Positions 37,335 to 46,037 of a stretch of 64,000 bases of DNA are shown one piece after another. This stretch comes from Pantoea trifolii (GTDB taxonomy: Bacteria > Pseudomonadota > Gammaproteobacteria > Enterobacterales > Enterobacteriaceae), in assembly GCF_024506435.1 (NCBI RefSeq), contig NZ_JANIET010000001.1:3410001-3474000 (forward strand), written 5' to 3'. Position 1 is the first letter of the stretch; every line of letters begins with the position of its first letter. The translations under genes were made by a program, and so were the position numbers. The notes under the pieces were generated by a model that was not told the DNA's origin, did not search any database, and was given only the letters and a program-made list of their open reading frames with translations.

Positions 37335-37356
37335 GTTGCTGACCTCGGTTTTCATA

Positions 37357-38361
37357 TCAATGGTATCCTTCGTCGGCTTTGATTTTTCCGCGGAACACGT
37401 AGTAACTCCAGAAGGTGTAACCCAGAATGACCGGAATAATCAGCAAGCCGCCCACCAGCATAAACGCCTGGCTGCTCGCCGGAGACGCCGCCTGCCAGAT
37501 GGTGATGGACGGTGGAATGATGTTCGGCCAGATGCTGATGCCAAGGCCCGAGAAGCCCAGGAAAATCAGCGCCAGCGTCAGGATGAACGGCGAGTAATGC
37601 GCTTCACGCTTGATGGCGCGCACAATCCCCCACGAACAGAGCACCACCAGCACCGGAACCGGCAGGAACCAGAACAGGTTCGGACGCGAGAACCAGCGCT
37701 GCGCGATATCCGCATGCGTCAGCGGCGTCCAGATACTGATAATGCCCACCACCAGCAGCAGCGTCAGCGTCAGCGGTGTCGCCAGCGCAGACATCTTACG
37801 GTGCAGGTCGTGTTCGGTTTTCATGATCAGCCAGGTACAACCCAGTAGCGCATAAGCGATCACCAGACCAACGCCGCAGAACAGCGGGAACGGCGCTAAC
37901 CAGCTCATCGCTGAACCCGCATATTCACGGCCAATCACCGGGAAACCATTCAGGATGGCGCCAACGGCCACGCCCTGGCTGAAGGTGGCCAGCAGTGAAC
38001 CGGCAATAAACGACTTATCCCAGAACGGACGGTGTTCTACCGTGGCCTTGAAGCGGAACTCAAAGGCTACGCCGCGGAAGATCAGGCCAATCAGCATCGC
38101 CGTCAAAGGAATCGACAGCGCATCCAGCAGCACCGAATACGCCAGCGGGAATGCGCCGTACAGCGCCGCGCCGCCCAGTACCAGCCAGGTTTCGTTGCCA
38201 TCCCAAACCGGGGCAACGGTGTTCACCATCATGTCGCGTTCGATGGGATCTTTGTTAAACGGCAGCAGCAAGCCAATGCCGAGATCGAAGCCATCCATCA
38301 CGATGTACATCAAGGTGCCAAACACGATGATGGCAAACCAGATAATTGAAAAGTCGATCAT
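37357..38361 (-). CDS. cioB: Cytochrome bd-type quinol oxidase subunit II (cyanide-insensitive type)
   Basis: A 334-residue integral membrane protein, about eight helices, of the CydB/CioB family. It begins MIDFSIIWFAIIVFGTLMYIVMDGFDLGIGLLLPF; WDGNETWLVLGGAALYGAFPLAYS is the classic CydB region. Start ATG 38359-38361 follows GGGGAG at the end of cioA, one base after the cioA stop. It forms the oxidase with CioA and oxidises ubiquinol. The DUF2474 gene comes directly after it. Confidence 0.94.
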   Translation of the reverse strand: MIDFSIIWFAIIVFGTLMYIVMDGFDLGIGLLLPFNKDPIERDMMVNTVAPVWDGNETWLVLGGAALYGAFPLAYSVLLDALSIPLTAMLIGLIFRGVAFEFRFKATVEHRPFWDKSFIAGSLLATFSQGVAVGAILNGFPVIGREYAGSAMSWLAPFPLFCGVGLVIAYALLGCTWLIMKTEHDLHRKMSALATPLTLTLLLVVGIISIWTPLTHADIAQRWFSRPNLFWFLPVPVLVVLCSWGIVRAIKREAHYSPFILTLALIFLGFSGLGISIWPNIIPPSITIWQAASPASSQAFMLVGGLLIIPVILGYTFWSYYVFRGKIKADEGYH

Positions 38362-38362
38362 C

Positions 38363-39784
38363 TTAGTGCTCCCCACTCTTTTCGCTATGGGTTTTGGCCG
38401 CCGACAACGGACGCGCTGGCGTGTGATGCTGACCCGGACCACCGTGATCAACCTCTTTACCTTCGCCGGTCACCGGACCCTCTTTGATCAGACGCATCAT
38501 GTAGAGGTAACCAACACCAAACACCGACGAGTAGACCAGAATGAACGCCAGCAGGCTGATGCTCATATGCATATCGCCATGCGCGGAGACCGCATCAATG
38601 GTGCGCTGCACGCCATACACCACCCAAGGCTGACGTCCAATTTCGGTAGTAAACCAGCCGGCCAGAATGGCGATTAAACCCGATGGCCCCATCAGCAGCG
38701 TGAACCACAGGAACGGACGCGAGTGGTACAAACGGCCTTTGAAACGCAGCCACAGAGACACCACGCCGAGCGTAATCATCAGCAGGCCCAGCGCCACCAT
38801 CACGCGGAATGACCAGAAGATGATGGTGGAATTCGGACGGTCCTCTTTCGGGAAGCTCTTCAACGCAGGAATCTGCTTGTCGAGGCTGTGCGTCAGAATC
38901 AGGCTGCCGAGGTACGGGATTTCCAGCGCGTACTTGGTGCGCTCTTGCTCCATATCCGGCACACCGAACAGAATCAGCGGCGTGGCTTCACCCGGCTTGT
39001 TTTCCCAGTGTCCTTCAATCGCCGCGATTTTCGCTGGCTGATGCTCAAGGGTGTTCAGGCCATGCGCATCACCGATCATTGCCTGAATCGGCGCGACGAT
39101 CAGCGCCATCCACAGCGCCATCGAGAACATCTTACGAATCGCTGGATTGTCGTTACCGCGCAGCAAATGCCAAGCGCCCGACGCGCCGACAAAGAAGGCG
39201 CTGGCGAGGAAGGCACCCACCGACATGTGGAACAAGCGATAAGGGAACGAAGGGTTAAAGATGATTTTCAGCCAATCTTCCGGCACCACGATGCCGTTCT
39301 GGATGATGTAGCCCTGCGGCGTATGCATCCAGCTGTTCGACGCCAGAATCCAGAAGGTGGAGAAGATGGTACCGAGCGCGACCATGCAGGTTGCAAAGAA
39401 GTGCAAGCCTGGACCGACGCGGTTCCAGCCAAACAGCATCACGCCAAGGAAGCCCGCTTCAAGGAAGAACGCAGTTAACACTTCATAGGTGAGCAGCGGG
39501 CCGGTAATACTGCCAGCAAACTGTGAGAAACCACTCCAGTTAGTACCGAACTGGTACGCCATCACCAATCCGGATACCACACCCATGCCGAAGTTAACGG
39601 CAAAAGCTTTCGACCAGAAATGGTAGAGATCGCGATAGGTCTCGTTACGGGTTTTCAGCCACATCCCTTCAAGCACCGCCAGGAAACTGGCGAGACCGAT
39701 GGTGATGGCTGGAAAGATAATATGGAAGGAAACAGTAAATGCGAACTGAATCCTGGCCAGATGAAAGGCGTCTAATCCAAACAT
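38363..39784 (-). CDS. cioA: Cytochrome bd-type quinol oxidase subunit I (cyanide-insensitive type)
   Basis: A 473-residue membrane protein, the heme-bearing subunit. The heme-d/b595 histidine region is [45 protein letters not shown] and [21 protein letters not shown] are conserved. It is shorter than CydA (522) because the quinol-binding Q loop is short, which puts it in the CIO group known for cyanide resistance. A His/Pro-rich tail follows the last helix. It is the first gene of cioA-cioB-DUF2474 and has a long upstream region with an FNR-like site. Confidence 0.93.
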   Translation of the reverse strand: MFGLDAFHLARIQFAFTVSFHIIFPAITIGLASFLAVLEGMWLKTRNETYRDLYHFWSKAFAVNFGMGVVSGLVMAYQFGTNWSGFSQFAGSITGPLLTYEVLTAFFLEAGFLGVMLFGWNRVGPGLHFFATCMVALGTIFSTFWILASNSWMHTPQGYIIQNGIVVPEDWLKIIFNPSFPYRLFHMSVGAFLASAFFVGASGAWHLLRGNDNPAIRKMFSMALWMALIVAPIQAMIGDAHGLNTLEHQPAKIAAIEGHWENKPGEATPLILFGVPDMEQERTKYALEIPYLGSLILTHSLDKQIPALKSFPKEDRPNSTIIFWSFRVMVALGLLMITLGVVSLWLRFKGRLYHSRPFLWFTLLMGPSGLIAILAGWFTTEIGRQPWVVYGVQRTIDAVSAHGDMHMSISLLAFILVYSSVFGVGYLYMMRLIKEGPVTGEGKEVDHGGPGQHHTPARPLSAAKTHSEKSGEH

Positions 39785-40347
39785 TGCTTACCTCATTGCC
39801 ACAAATTACACCGAATTTTTACTTATAATTAACAAGCAGAGCGCAGCGGTTATTCGCCGTGCTTAAAGAAATGTCGCGCCAATGTAAAAGGAAGTGGTGC
39901 GAACAAAAAGATACAGGGGAGTTCGGTAAAACTATAACAGTGTTTTTTGATTTCGATCATTGTTTTCAGCAGAAACTAATACTTTAAAATCACCACGTTA
40001 AGGTTAAACACCCTCACTCATTGTGACAATATTGTTATTGTTTTCCGCTTATTCTCGCTGTGCTCAGCTGGTAACCACTTCATTTATTTATTTTTTAGTG
40101 CAAAGCGAAAAGATGATATTTATGGCGTTTGAATGAAACATGTAAATATTTCCGGACAGCGCGAGGGGATCATAATTGTTAATTAAAAGATAATATTTTT
40201 ATAATAAAAAGATATATTCCTGCTGATTAATTATGCCGTGATGTAAACGTGGTGACGTTAACCTGCTGCGGCATGGCATTTGCCAGCGGCGACAAGCTGT
40301 GCTTTTTTAGAGCAGTAATCAACCAGTTAAACAGCGAAGGAGAGGTT
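39785..40347. other. Divergent region between cioA and yghX-like gene
   Basis: About 560 bases, AT-rich, holding the cioA promoter and the promoter of the hydrolase gene. Apart from the FNR-like site at 39947-39960 nothing is recognised. Confidence 0.5.
39947..39960. promoter_or_regulatory. FNR/ANR-like box upstream of cioA
   Basis: TTGATTTCGATCAT matches TTGAT-N4-ATCAA at nine of ten fixed positions, about 160 bp upstream of cioA. Cyanide-insensitive oxidase genes are under ANR control in Pseudomonas; here the link is inferred. Confidence 0.45.
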
Positions 40348-41238
40348 ATGGCCCGTCTTACTGCACAGGATTTCCCTCAGGAACTGCTCGAGCTTTACGA
40401 TTACTACGCCCATGGCAAAATCAGCAAACGCGAATTTATCTCGATGGCGGCGAAATTCACCGTTGCGGGTATGGCGAGCGCAACATTATTGAGCGCCATG
40501 AGCCCCAATTATGCGCTGGCGCAGCAGGTGGAATTTACCGATCCGGCGATCAAACCGGAGTACATTCACTATCCGTCACCGCAAGGTCACGGCGAGGTGC
40601 GCGGCTATCTGGTACGACCGGCCAATGCCTCCGGCAAAGTGCCTGCGGTGGTGGTGGTGCACGAGAATCGTGGCCTCAATCCCTACATCGAAGACGTGGC
40701 ACGACGGGTAGCGAAAGCCGGTTATATCGCGCTGGCACCGGATGGTCTGAGTTCGCTGGGCGGTTATCCGGGCAATGATGATGAAGGCAAAACGATGCAG
40801 GCCAAAGTCGATCCAACCAAGTTGATGAATGACTTTTTCGCCGCGATTGATTTCCTGATGCATCACGAGGAAGGCACCGGCAAAGTGGGCATCACCGGCT
40901 TCTGCTACGGCGGTGGCGTAGCGAATGCGGCAGCGGTCGCGTTTCCCGATTTGGCCTGTGCGGTGCCGTTTTATGGCCGTCAGCCTAAAGCCGAAGATGT
41001 GCCGCGCATCAAAGCGCCGCTGTTGTTGCACTATGCCGCGCTGGATAAAGGTATCAACGAAGGTTGGCCAGCCTATGAAGAGGCGTTAAAGGCCAATCAT
41101 AAAGTCTACGAAGGCTACGTTTATCCCGGCGTGAATCATGGCTTCCATAATGATTCGACGCCGCGTTACGACAAAGCCGCCGCCGAATTAGCCTGGAGCC
41201 GCACGCTGGGCTGGTTTGAGAAGTATTTGCACGCGTAA
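40348..41238 (+). CDS. yghX: Dienelactone hydrolase family protein
   Basis: A 296-residue alpha/beta hydrolase with the dienelactone-hydrolase triad: Cys in [11 protein letters not shown], Asp in ALDKGINEG, and His in GVNHGFHND. It resembles E. coli YghX. The N-terminal region [35 protein letters not shown] looks like an export signal with a Lys-Arg pair, as in some twin-arginine signals, and cleavage after ALA; export is inferred. AAGGAGAGG precedes ATG 40348. Substrate unknown. Confidence 0.88.
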   Translation: MARLTAQDFPQELLELYDYYAHGKISKREFISMAAKFTVAGMASATLLSAMSPNYALAQQVEFTDPAIKPEYIHYPSPQGHGEVRGYLVRPANASGKVPAVVVVHENRGLNPYIEDVARRVAKAGYIALAPDGLSSLGGYPGNDDEGKTMQAKVDPTKLMNDFFAAIDFLMHHEEGTGKVGITGFCYGGGVANAAAVAFPDLACAVPFYGRQPKAEDVPRIKAPLLLHYAALDKGINEGWPAYEEALKANHKVYEGYVYPGVNHGFHNDSTPRYDKAAAELAWSRTLGWFEKYLHA

Positions 41239-41247
41239 TGCCGCTGT

Positions 41248-41267
41248 GGTCGCCATTGATGGCGACC
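41248..41267. repeat. REP unit, GGTCGCCAT family
   Basis: GGTCGCCATTGATGGCGACC, perfect arms and TG centre. It lies between the convergent yghX-like and ytfH-like genes and carries no GTAG foot. Confidence 0.75.
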
Positions 41268-41270
41268 TTC

Positions 41271-41633
41271 TCAATCCGCCTTCAATATCCGATGTACATT
41301 GCTTTCCAGCCAATCTGCCAGCCCGGTCACCTGCCCTTCCACCTCGCGGCCTAACGACGTCAAACGATACTCGACGTGCGGCGGCACCACTTCATAGGCG
41401 ATGCGCTCAACAAAACCATCCTCTTCCATATAGCGCAGCGTCTGCGCCAGCATGCGTTCGCTAACACCGCCAATCTTGCGACGCAGCTCGCTAAAGCGCA
41501 GGGTTTCTTCGCGCAGCGCCAGCAAAATCAGTACGCTCCAGCGGCTGGTAATGCGTTTTAGCACTTCGCGCGACGGGCAGTTCACGTTAAGCAACTCACC
41601 GCGCGTAAATTTTTCACTCATCTTTTCAGACAT
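41271..41633 (-). CDS. ytfH: HxlR family regulator, YtfH-like
   Basis: A 120-residue winged-helix regulator of the HxlR/MarR-like family. Characteristic CPSREVLKRITSRWSVLILLAL with the conserved Cys, then FSELRRKIGGVSERMLAQTLRYMEEDGFVER and PPHVEYRLT. It resembles E. coli YtfH and, as in E. coli, diverges from qorB. A second possible start is MSEKF four codons later. Cys-based redox sensing is known for related QorR/HypR proteins; here it is inferred. Confidence 0.9.
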   Translation of the reverse strand: MSEKMSEKFTRGELLNVNCPSREVLKRITSRWSVLILLALREETLRFSELRRKIGGVSERMLAQTLRYMEEDGFVERIAYEVVPPHVEYRLTSLGREVEGQVTGLADWLESNVHRILKAD

Positions 41634-41650
41634 TTAACTCATCTACCTCA

Positions 41651-41687
41651 AACTAACAAATCTGTAAGTACTTACTAAAAGTTAGTT
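41651..41687. promoter_or_regulatory. Nested inverted repeats between ytfH and qorB
   Basis: Inner palindrome GTAAGTACTTAC (41664-41675) is flanked by AACTAAC (41651-41657) and GTTAGTT (41681-41687); both dyads share almost the same centre. It lies between the divergent genes, where the HxlR regulator should bind. Confidence 0.65.
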
Positions 41688-41730
41688 TATCGCTTAGGCT
41701 GTTTTCATACCAGTTCAAAAGGAGAACAAC

Positions 41731-42585
41731 ATGATTGCGATTACAGGTGCCACCGGCCAACTGGGCCGTTTGGTGATTGACGCGTTACTGAAAAAAGTGC
41801 CGGCTAGCGAAATCATTGCAGCGGTGCGTTCGCCGGAGAAAGCAGCCGATCTGCAAGCATTGGGCGTGACGCTGCGTGCGGCGGATTACGGCAAACCGGA
41901 AACGCTGCACAGCGCCTTTGCTGGCGTCGATAAGTTGCTGCTGATCTCCTCCAGTGAAGTCGGCCAGCGTGAAGCGCAGCACAAGGCGGTGATCGAGGCG
42001 GCAAAAGCCGCCGGCGTTGGCTTTATCGCCTACACCAGCCTGCTGCACGCCGACACGTCGCCATTGGGTTTAGGCATTGAGCATCGTGCGACTGAAGCGC
42101 AGCTGAAAGCTTCCGGCATTCCGTTCGCGCTGCTGCGTAACGGCTGGTACACCGAAAACTACGCGGCGAGTATTGCGCCAGCGCTGGCGCATCATGCCTT
42201 TATTGGTGCGGTCGGTGAAGGTCGCATCGCCTCGGCGGCGCGCGCTGATTATGCGGCGGCGGCAGCCGAAGTGATCAGCCGTGACGATCAGGCTGGCAAA
42301 GTGTATGAACTGGCTGGCGACGACAGTTACACGCTGGCGCAGTTCAGCGCCGAGATTGCCAAACAGTCGGGCGAGCAAGTGGATTACATCAACCTGCCGC
42401 AGGCCGAATTTGCCGCAGCGCTGAAAGGTGCCGGTTTGCCGGATGGCTTGTCCGAGATGCTGGCAGATTCAGATGCCGGTGCTGAAAAAGGTGGATTGTT
42501 TGATGATAGCCATACGCTGAGCAAACTGATTGGTCGCCCAACCACGCCGTATGCGGAAGTGATTAAGGCGGCGTTGCAGAAGTAA
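41731..42585 (+). CDS. qorB: NAD(P)H:quinone oxidoreductase, NmrA-like
   Basis: A 284-residue atypical SDR protein similar to E. coli QorB/YtfG. The nucleotide-binding loop is MIAITGATGQLGRLV (G-x2-G-x2-G), with VRSPEKAADL after it. SSSEVGQREAQHKAVIEAAKAAGV, AYTSLLHADTSPLG and LLRNGWYTENY are family segments. It reduces quinones with NADPH. AAGGAG stands eight bases before the ATG, and the likely HxlR operator lies upstream. Part of the antisense of this gene is open in other frames but is not coding. Confidence 0.93.
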   Translation: MIAITGATGQLGRLVIDALLKKVPASEIIAAVRSPEKAADLQALGVTLRAADYGKPETLHSAFAGVDKLLLISSSEVGQREAQHKAVIEAAKAAGVGFIAYTSLLHADTSPLGLGIEHRATEAQLKASGIPFALLRNGWYTENYAASIAPALAHHAFIGAVGEGRIASAARADYAAAAAEVISRDDQAGKVYELAGDDSYTLAQFSAEIAKQSGEQVDYINLPQAEFAAALKGAGLPDGLSEMLADSDAGAEKGGLFDDSHTLSKLIGRPTTPYAEVIKAALQK

Positions 42586-42599
42586 GGTGCGGCCTGATG

Positions 42600-42697
42600 C
42601 CCTCACCCCGGGCCTCTCCCACGGGAGAGGGAGACGCTGCCACATGTTAGCTCGATCGGTTCCCTCTCCCGCCTGCGGGAGAGGGTTAGGGTGAGGG
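42600..42697. repeat. Paired CCCTCACCC repeat (head-to-head)
   Basis: CCCTCACCCCGGGCCTCTCC with CACGGGAGAGGGAGACGCTG, a spacer CACATGTTAGCTCGATCGGT, then the inverted unit ending GGGTTAGGGTGAGGG. Leader GGTGCGGCCTGATG. The spacer is nearly the same as in the copy at 44675. It sits after qorB. Confidence 0.9.
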
Positions 42698-42997
42698 AAA
42701 TACAGCTCAGTTCCCGCTGCGTATGCCATCAATTGATCAAGCCATCCCGCGCTTTTTCGCGCAAATTTTAGCGATTTTCTTAAATACAGATAATTCTGCG
42801 TACCTATTTAAACATCAATCTTAAACGCCGCTTTCATTTCCTGAAATATAGTCCGTTGTAATCGCTGAAAAATCGTAAAAACACCGGATCCATCGACATG
42901 ATTTATTACGTTCATAGATAAATCGCATTGTTGTTTCGCCCGTTCAGAGCTCTATAATTTGTTCTTTACGCATTCAAGAATTTACCAGGAGGCTGCT
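42698..42997. promoter_or_regulatory. treF promoter region
   Basis: Gene-free AT-rich stretch. TATAAT (42953-42958) with TTGTTT 16 bases upstream gives a good sigma-70/sigma-S type promoter, so transcription should start near 42965. AGGAGG (42987-42992) is a full Shine-Dalgarno site five bases before ATT at 42998. Confidence 0.55.
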
Positions 42998-44656
42998 ATT
43001 AATACTAACCAACAGCAATATAACGCTTTCGAGGATCGACGCGCTGATGCTGAACTGGAGTATCAATATAATCCTCATGAGTTCGTTCGCGAAGGTATGC
43101 AGGATTCGGAGCCGGAACCCGAGCTGATTGAAGGTCTGCCCGCGCCGGATGCGCTGACGCCTGCCGATCGCTACATGGAACTGTTTGAGCAGGTGCAAAC
43201 ATCGCACATATTTGCCGACAGCAAAACGTTCCCGGACTGCGCACCAAAATTCGATCCGCTGGATATTTTAATTCGTTTTCGTCGTCGTAAACGCGCAGTG
43301 GATTTTGATCTGGAAGCATTCGTGCATGAACATTTTTATTCACCCCAAGTGAATGAGAGTTTTTATGTTTCCAATCCAGATAAAACCTTAACCGAACATA
43401 TTGACGATCTGTGGCCGGTGTTAACCAAAATGCCGCAGCAACATTTAGCGCATTCATCGCTGCTGCCGTTGCCGAAACCGTATGTGGTGCCTGGCGGTCG
43501 ATTCGGAGAAACCTATTACTGGGACTCCTACTTCAGCATGCTCGGTCTCGCCGATGCAGGCCGCGACGATTTGCTGCGTCACATGGCGGATAACTTTGCC
43601 TGGCTGATTGATAACTACGGTCACGTGCCGAACGGCAACCGGACTTACTACCTCAGCCGCTCGCAGCCGCCGGTATTTGCGCTGATGGTCGAACTGTTTG
43701 AAGAGGATGGCATTCGCGGTGCGAAACGCTATCTCGATCAGTTGATGAAAGAGTACCAGTTCTGGATGGATGGCGCGGGCGAGTTGATGCCGCATCAGGC
43801 CTATCGCCACGTGGTGCGCATGCCTGATGGTTCGCTGCTCAACCGTTACTGGGACGATCGCGACACGCCGCGCGATGAGTCGTGGCTGGAAGATATTGAA
43901 ACCGCGAAGAAATCCGGTCGTCCGGCGAATGAGGTTTACCGCGATCTGCGTGCCGGTGCCGCATCCGGTTGGGATTACTCTTCACGCTGGCTGCGCGATC
44001 CGCAGCGTCTGGCGAGTATCCGTACCACACAATTTATTCCTATCGATCTCAACGCGTTCCTCTACAAGCTGGAGCTGATGATTTCGACGTTGTCCCATGC
44101 CAAAGGCGAAGAATTGACGGCGCTGGCGTGGCAGAAAAAAGCCGATGCGCGTAAGCAGGCGATTCACCGCTATCTGTGGGATAACACCGCTGGGGTGTAT
44201 CGCGATTACGACTGGCGTCGCGAGCGCTTTGGCGCCTTTACCGCTGCGGCGGTGGTGCCGCTGTTCCTTGGCCTCGCCTCGCCCGAGCAGGCACATTTGC
44301 AGGCCGTTGCGCTACGTCATCTGCTGTTGACGCAAGGCGGTTTGCTGACCTCGATGGTGGAAAGCGGTGAACAGTGGGATAAACCCAATGCCTGGGCGCC
44401 GCTACAATGGATGGCGGTTGTCGGTTTGAATCACTACGGTGAAGAGACGCTGGCGACAGAAATTGCCGTTAACTGGCTGAATACGGTGAACAATTTCTAC
44501 TCACTGCATCATAAGTTGGTGGAGAAGTATGACATCAGCGGCGATCGCGCCCGTCCGGGTGGCGGTGGTGAATATCCGCTGCAGGACGGTTTCGGCTGGA
44601 CCAACGGCGTGACGCGCAGATTGATGACCATGTATGGGCATTTGCTGGCGGATTAA
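42998..44656 (+). CDS. treF: Cytoplasmic trehalase, apparent ATT start
   Basis: A GH37 trehalase that splits trehalose into two glucose molecules in the cytoplasm; 552 residues, compared with 549 for E. coli TreF. Signatures are [43 protein letters not shown] and [13 protein letters not shown] near the C-terminus. No signal peptide is present, unlike periplasmic TreA. No ATG or GTG lies in frame near the expected start. An ATT at 42998 stands five bases after AGGAGG and leaves exactly 33 residues before the MQDSEPEPE segment, as E. coli TreF (sequence recalled) has 33 before MIEAEPEPE. A TTG at 42959 overlaps the -10 TATAAT and lies upstream of the expected transcript start. Confidence 0.93.
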   Translation: MNTNQQQYNAFEDRRADAELEYQYNPHEFVREGMQDSEPEPELIEGLPAPDALTPADRYMELFEQVQTSHIFADSKTFPDCAPKFDPLDILIRFRRRKRAVDFDLEAFVHEHFYSPQVNESFYVSNPDKTLTEHIDDLWPVLTKMPQQHLAHSSLLPLPKPYVVPGGRFGETYYWDSYFSMLGLADAGRDDLLRHMADNFAWLIDNYGHVPNGNRTYYLSRSQPPVFALMVELFEEDGIRGAKRYLDQLMKEYQFWMDGAGELMPHQAYRHVVRMPDGSLLNRYWDDRDTPRDESWLEDIETAKKSGRPANEVYRDLRAGAASGWDYSSRWLRDPQRLASIRTTQFIPIDLNAFLYKLELMISTLSHAKGEELTALAWQKKADARKQAIHRYLWDNTAGVYRDYDWRRERFGAFTAAAVVPLFLGLASPEQAHLQAVALRHLLLTQGGLLTSMVESGEQWDKPNAWAPLQWMAVVGLNHYGEETLATEIAVNWLNTVNNFYSLHHKLVEKYDISGDRARPGGGGEYPLQDGFGWTNGVTRRLMTMYGHLLAD

Positions 44657-44674
44657 GGATGGTGCGGTTTGATG

Positions 44675-44773
44675 CCCTCACCCTGGCCCTCTCCCACAGG
44701 GAGAGGGAAACGCTGCCACATGTAAGCTCGATCTATTCCCTCTCCCGCCTGCGGGAGAGGGTTAGGGTGAGGG
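44675..44773. repeat. Paired CCCTCACCC repeat (head-to-head)
   Basis: CCCTCACCCTGGCCCTCTCC with CACAGGGAGAGGGAAACGCTG, spacer CCACATGTAAGCTCGATCTA, then the inverted unit ending GGGTTAGGGTGAGGGC. Leader GGTGCGGTTTGATG. It is nearly identical to the copy at 42600, two kb away. It lies between the convergent treF and GGDEF genes. Confidence 0.9.
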
Positions 44774-44778
44774 CAAAG

Positions 44779-45726
44779 CTACCCCGCCAACCCAAATCCC
44801 TGCTTACCGTTCTTCTTGATCTGATACATCGCCTCATCCGCCCGCATCAGCGCTTCATCGAAGCTGTCGCGTTCCTGCACCTGAGCAATGCCCATCGATG
44901 CGCCAATCTGTGCGTGACCGTTATCAATATCAAACGGTGTTAGCGCGGCATCCAGCACCGCCTGCAGCAGAATGCGTACTTTCGGGTAGTCGATCAGGAA
45001 CGGCATCAGCAGTACAAACTCATCGCCGCCCAAACGACCAATCACCACGTTTGGCGGCAGCACATCGGTGATGCGCTGACTCAGCTGAATCAATACCTCA
45101 TCCCCGCTGCGATGTCCCAGCGTGTCGTTGACGTGTTTGAAGTTATCGAGATCGATAAACGCCACGCATAGCGGCCCCAGCGCTTTCATCTTGCTGTACT
45201 GCGTGTGCAGCGCATGGCGGTTGGTCAGTCCGGTAAGCGGATCGTGATGCGCCAGCGATGAGAGCTGCGCTTCATACTGCTTCTCTTTGGTCATGTCGAT
45301 GTGCGTGCCAGTGACTTTGATCGGATTGCCCGCTTCGTCCCATTCGGTGACGCGTCCGCGATCCAACACCCATTTGATGCTGTCGTCCTTGCCCAGCATA
45401 CGGTGCAGCGCTTCGTAGTAAGGCGCGCGCCCTTCGATGTGATCGTAAAAGGCTTTCAGCACTTCGTCTGCGTCATCCGGATGCAAGCGATCGCGCCATA
45501 CATCGAACTGGGCTTTGGTCTCTTTCGGCTGGAAACCCAGCATCGCGCCCCAGCGACGGTTAAAAATCACCAGTTTGCCGCTGGGAATATGCAATTGCCA
45601 CAAACATAAACCGGTTCCATCCAGCGCTGCACTCAGCTTATTACGCGCGTCATGCGCTATACGCTTTAATCGCGCATTATGCTTTTTCAGGTTCTGAATC
45701 TGCTGACGCAGCGCTTCTTCTGACAT
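44779..45726 (-). CDS. PAS-GGDEF diguanylate cyclase
   Basis: A 315-residue cytoplasmic protein: a short N-terminal coiled coil (LRQQIQNLKKHNARLKRIAHD), a PAS/PAC domain (GTGLCLWQLHIPSGKLVIFNRRWGAMLGF...VTGTHIDMTKEK), and a GGDEF domain with intact GGDEF at residues 233-237. It should make c-di-GMP from two GTP. The RxxD inhibitory site normally five residues before GGDEF is absent, so feedback inhibition is unlikely. It may feed the EAL/adhesin system at the left of the window (inference). Its reading orientation converges on treF. Confidence 0.92.
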   Translation of the reverse strand: MSEEALRQQIQNLKKHNARLKRIAHDARNKLSAALDGTGLCLWQLHIPSGKLVIFNRRWGAMLGFQPKETKAQFDVWRDRLHPDDADEVLKAFYDHIEGRAPYYEALHRMLGKDDSIKWVLDRGRVTEWDEAGNPIKVTGTHIDMTKEKQYEAQLSSLAHHDPLTGLTNRHALHTQYSKMKALGPLCVAFIDLDNFKHVNDTLGHRSGDEVLIQLSQRITDVLPPNVVIGRLGGDEFVLLMPFLIDYPKVRILLQAVLDAALTPFDIDNGHAQIGASMGIAQVQERDSFDEALMRADEAMYQIKKNGKQGFGLAG

Positions 45727-46037
45727 GGTCGGCTGAAGGAGAGGAAATAAGCGCTATTTTGCCTGCCGGGAAATTTCTGTAAATAAAACAAATGAAAAGC
45801 CGATTAGCAGCGGTAAATTGGAGAAATTTCAGGAGTTACGTCGAAAGTTTCCAGTGAAAACAGCTGACTAAACTTACTTAAGAGCCAGCCTTAACTAAAC
45901 CCCCGCCTACAGACGTAAGAATTTTCCTAAATACCATTTAATAACTGTTTAGTTTCGTGCCGCTGTGAGGAGTCAACTGGCGCATCAAAGCACCGCCAGA
46001 AGGCCGCACCGCCGCACGGCAGTGCCTGACTGCAACA
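45727..46037. other. Divergent region between GGDEF gene and bvgS-like gene
   Basis: About 310 bases with both promoters. One TTTCCTA heptad at 45923-45929 fits the BvgA-type half-site; no second heptad was recognised. Nothing else is clear. Confidence 0.4.

Noticed and set aside
41248..41267. REP palindromes as transcription terminators
   Set aside because: Most units lack a T-run after the stem, and the family occurs in both orientations, so they were called repeats and not terminators.
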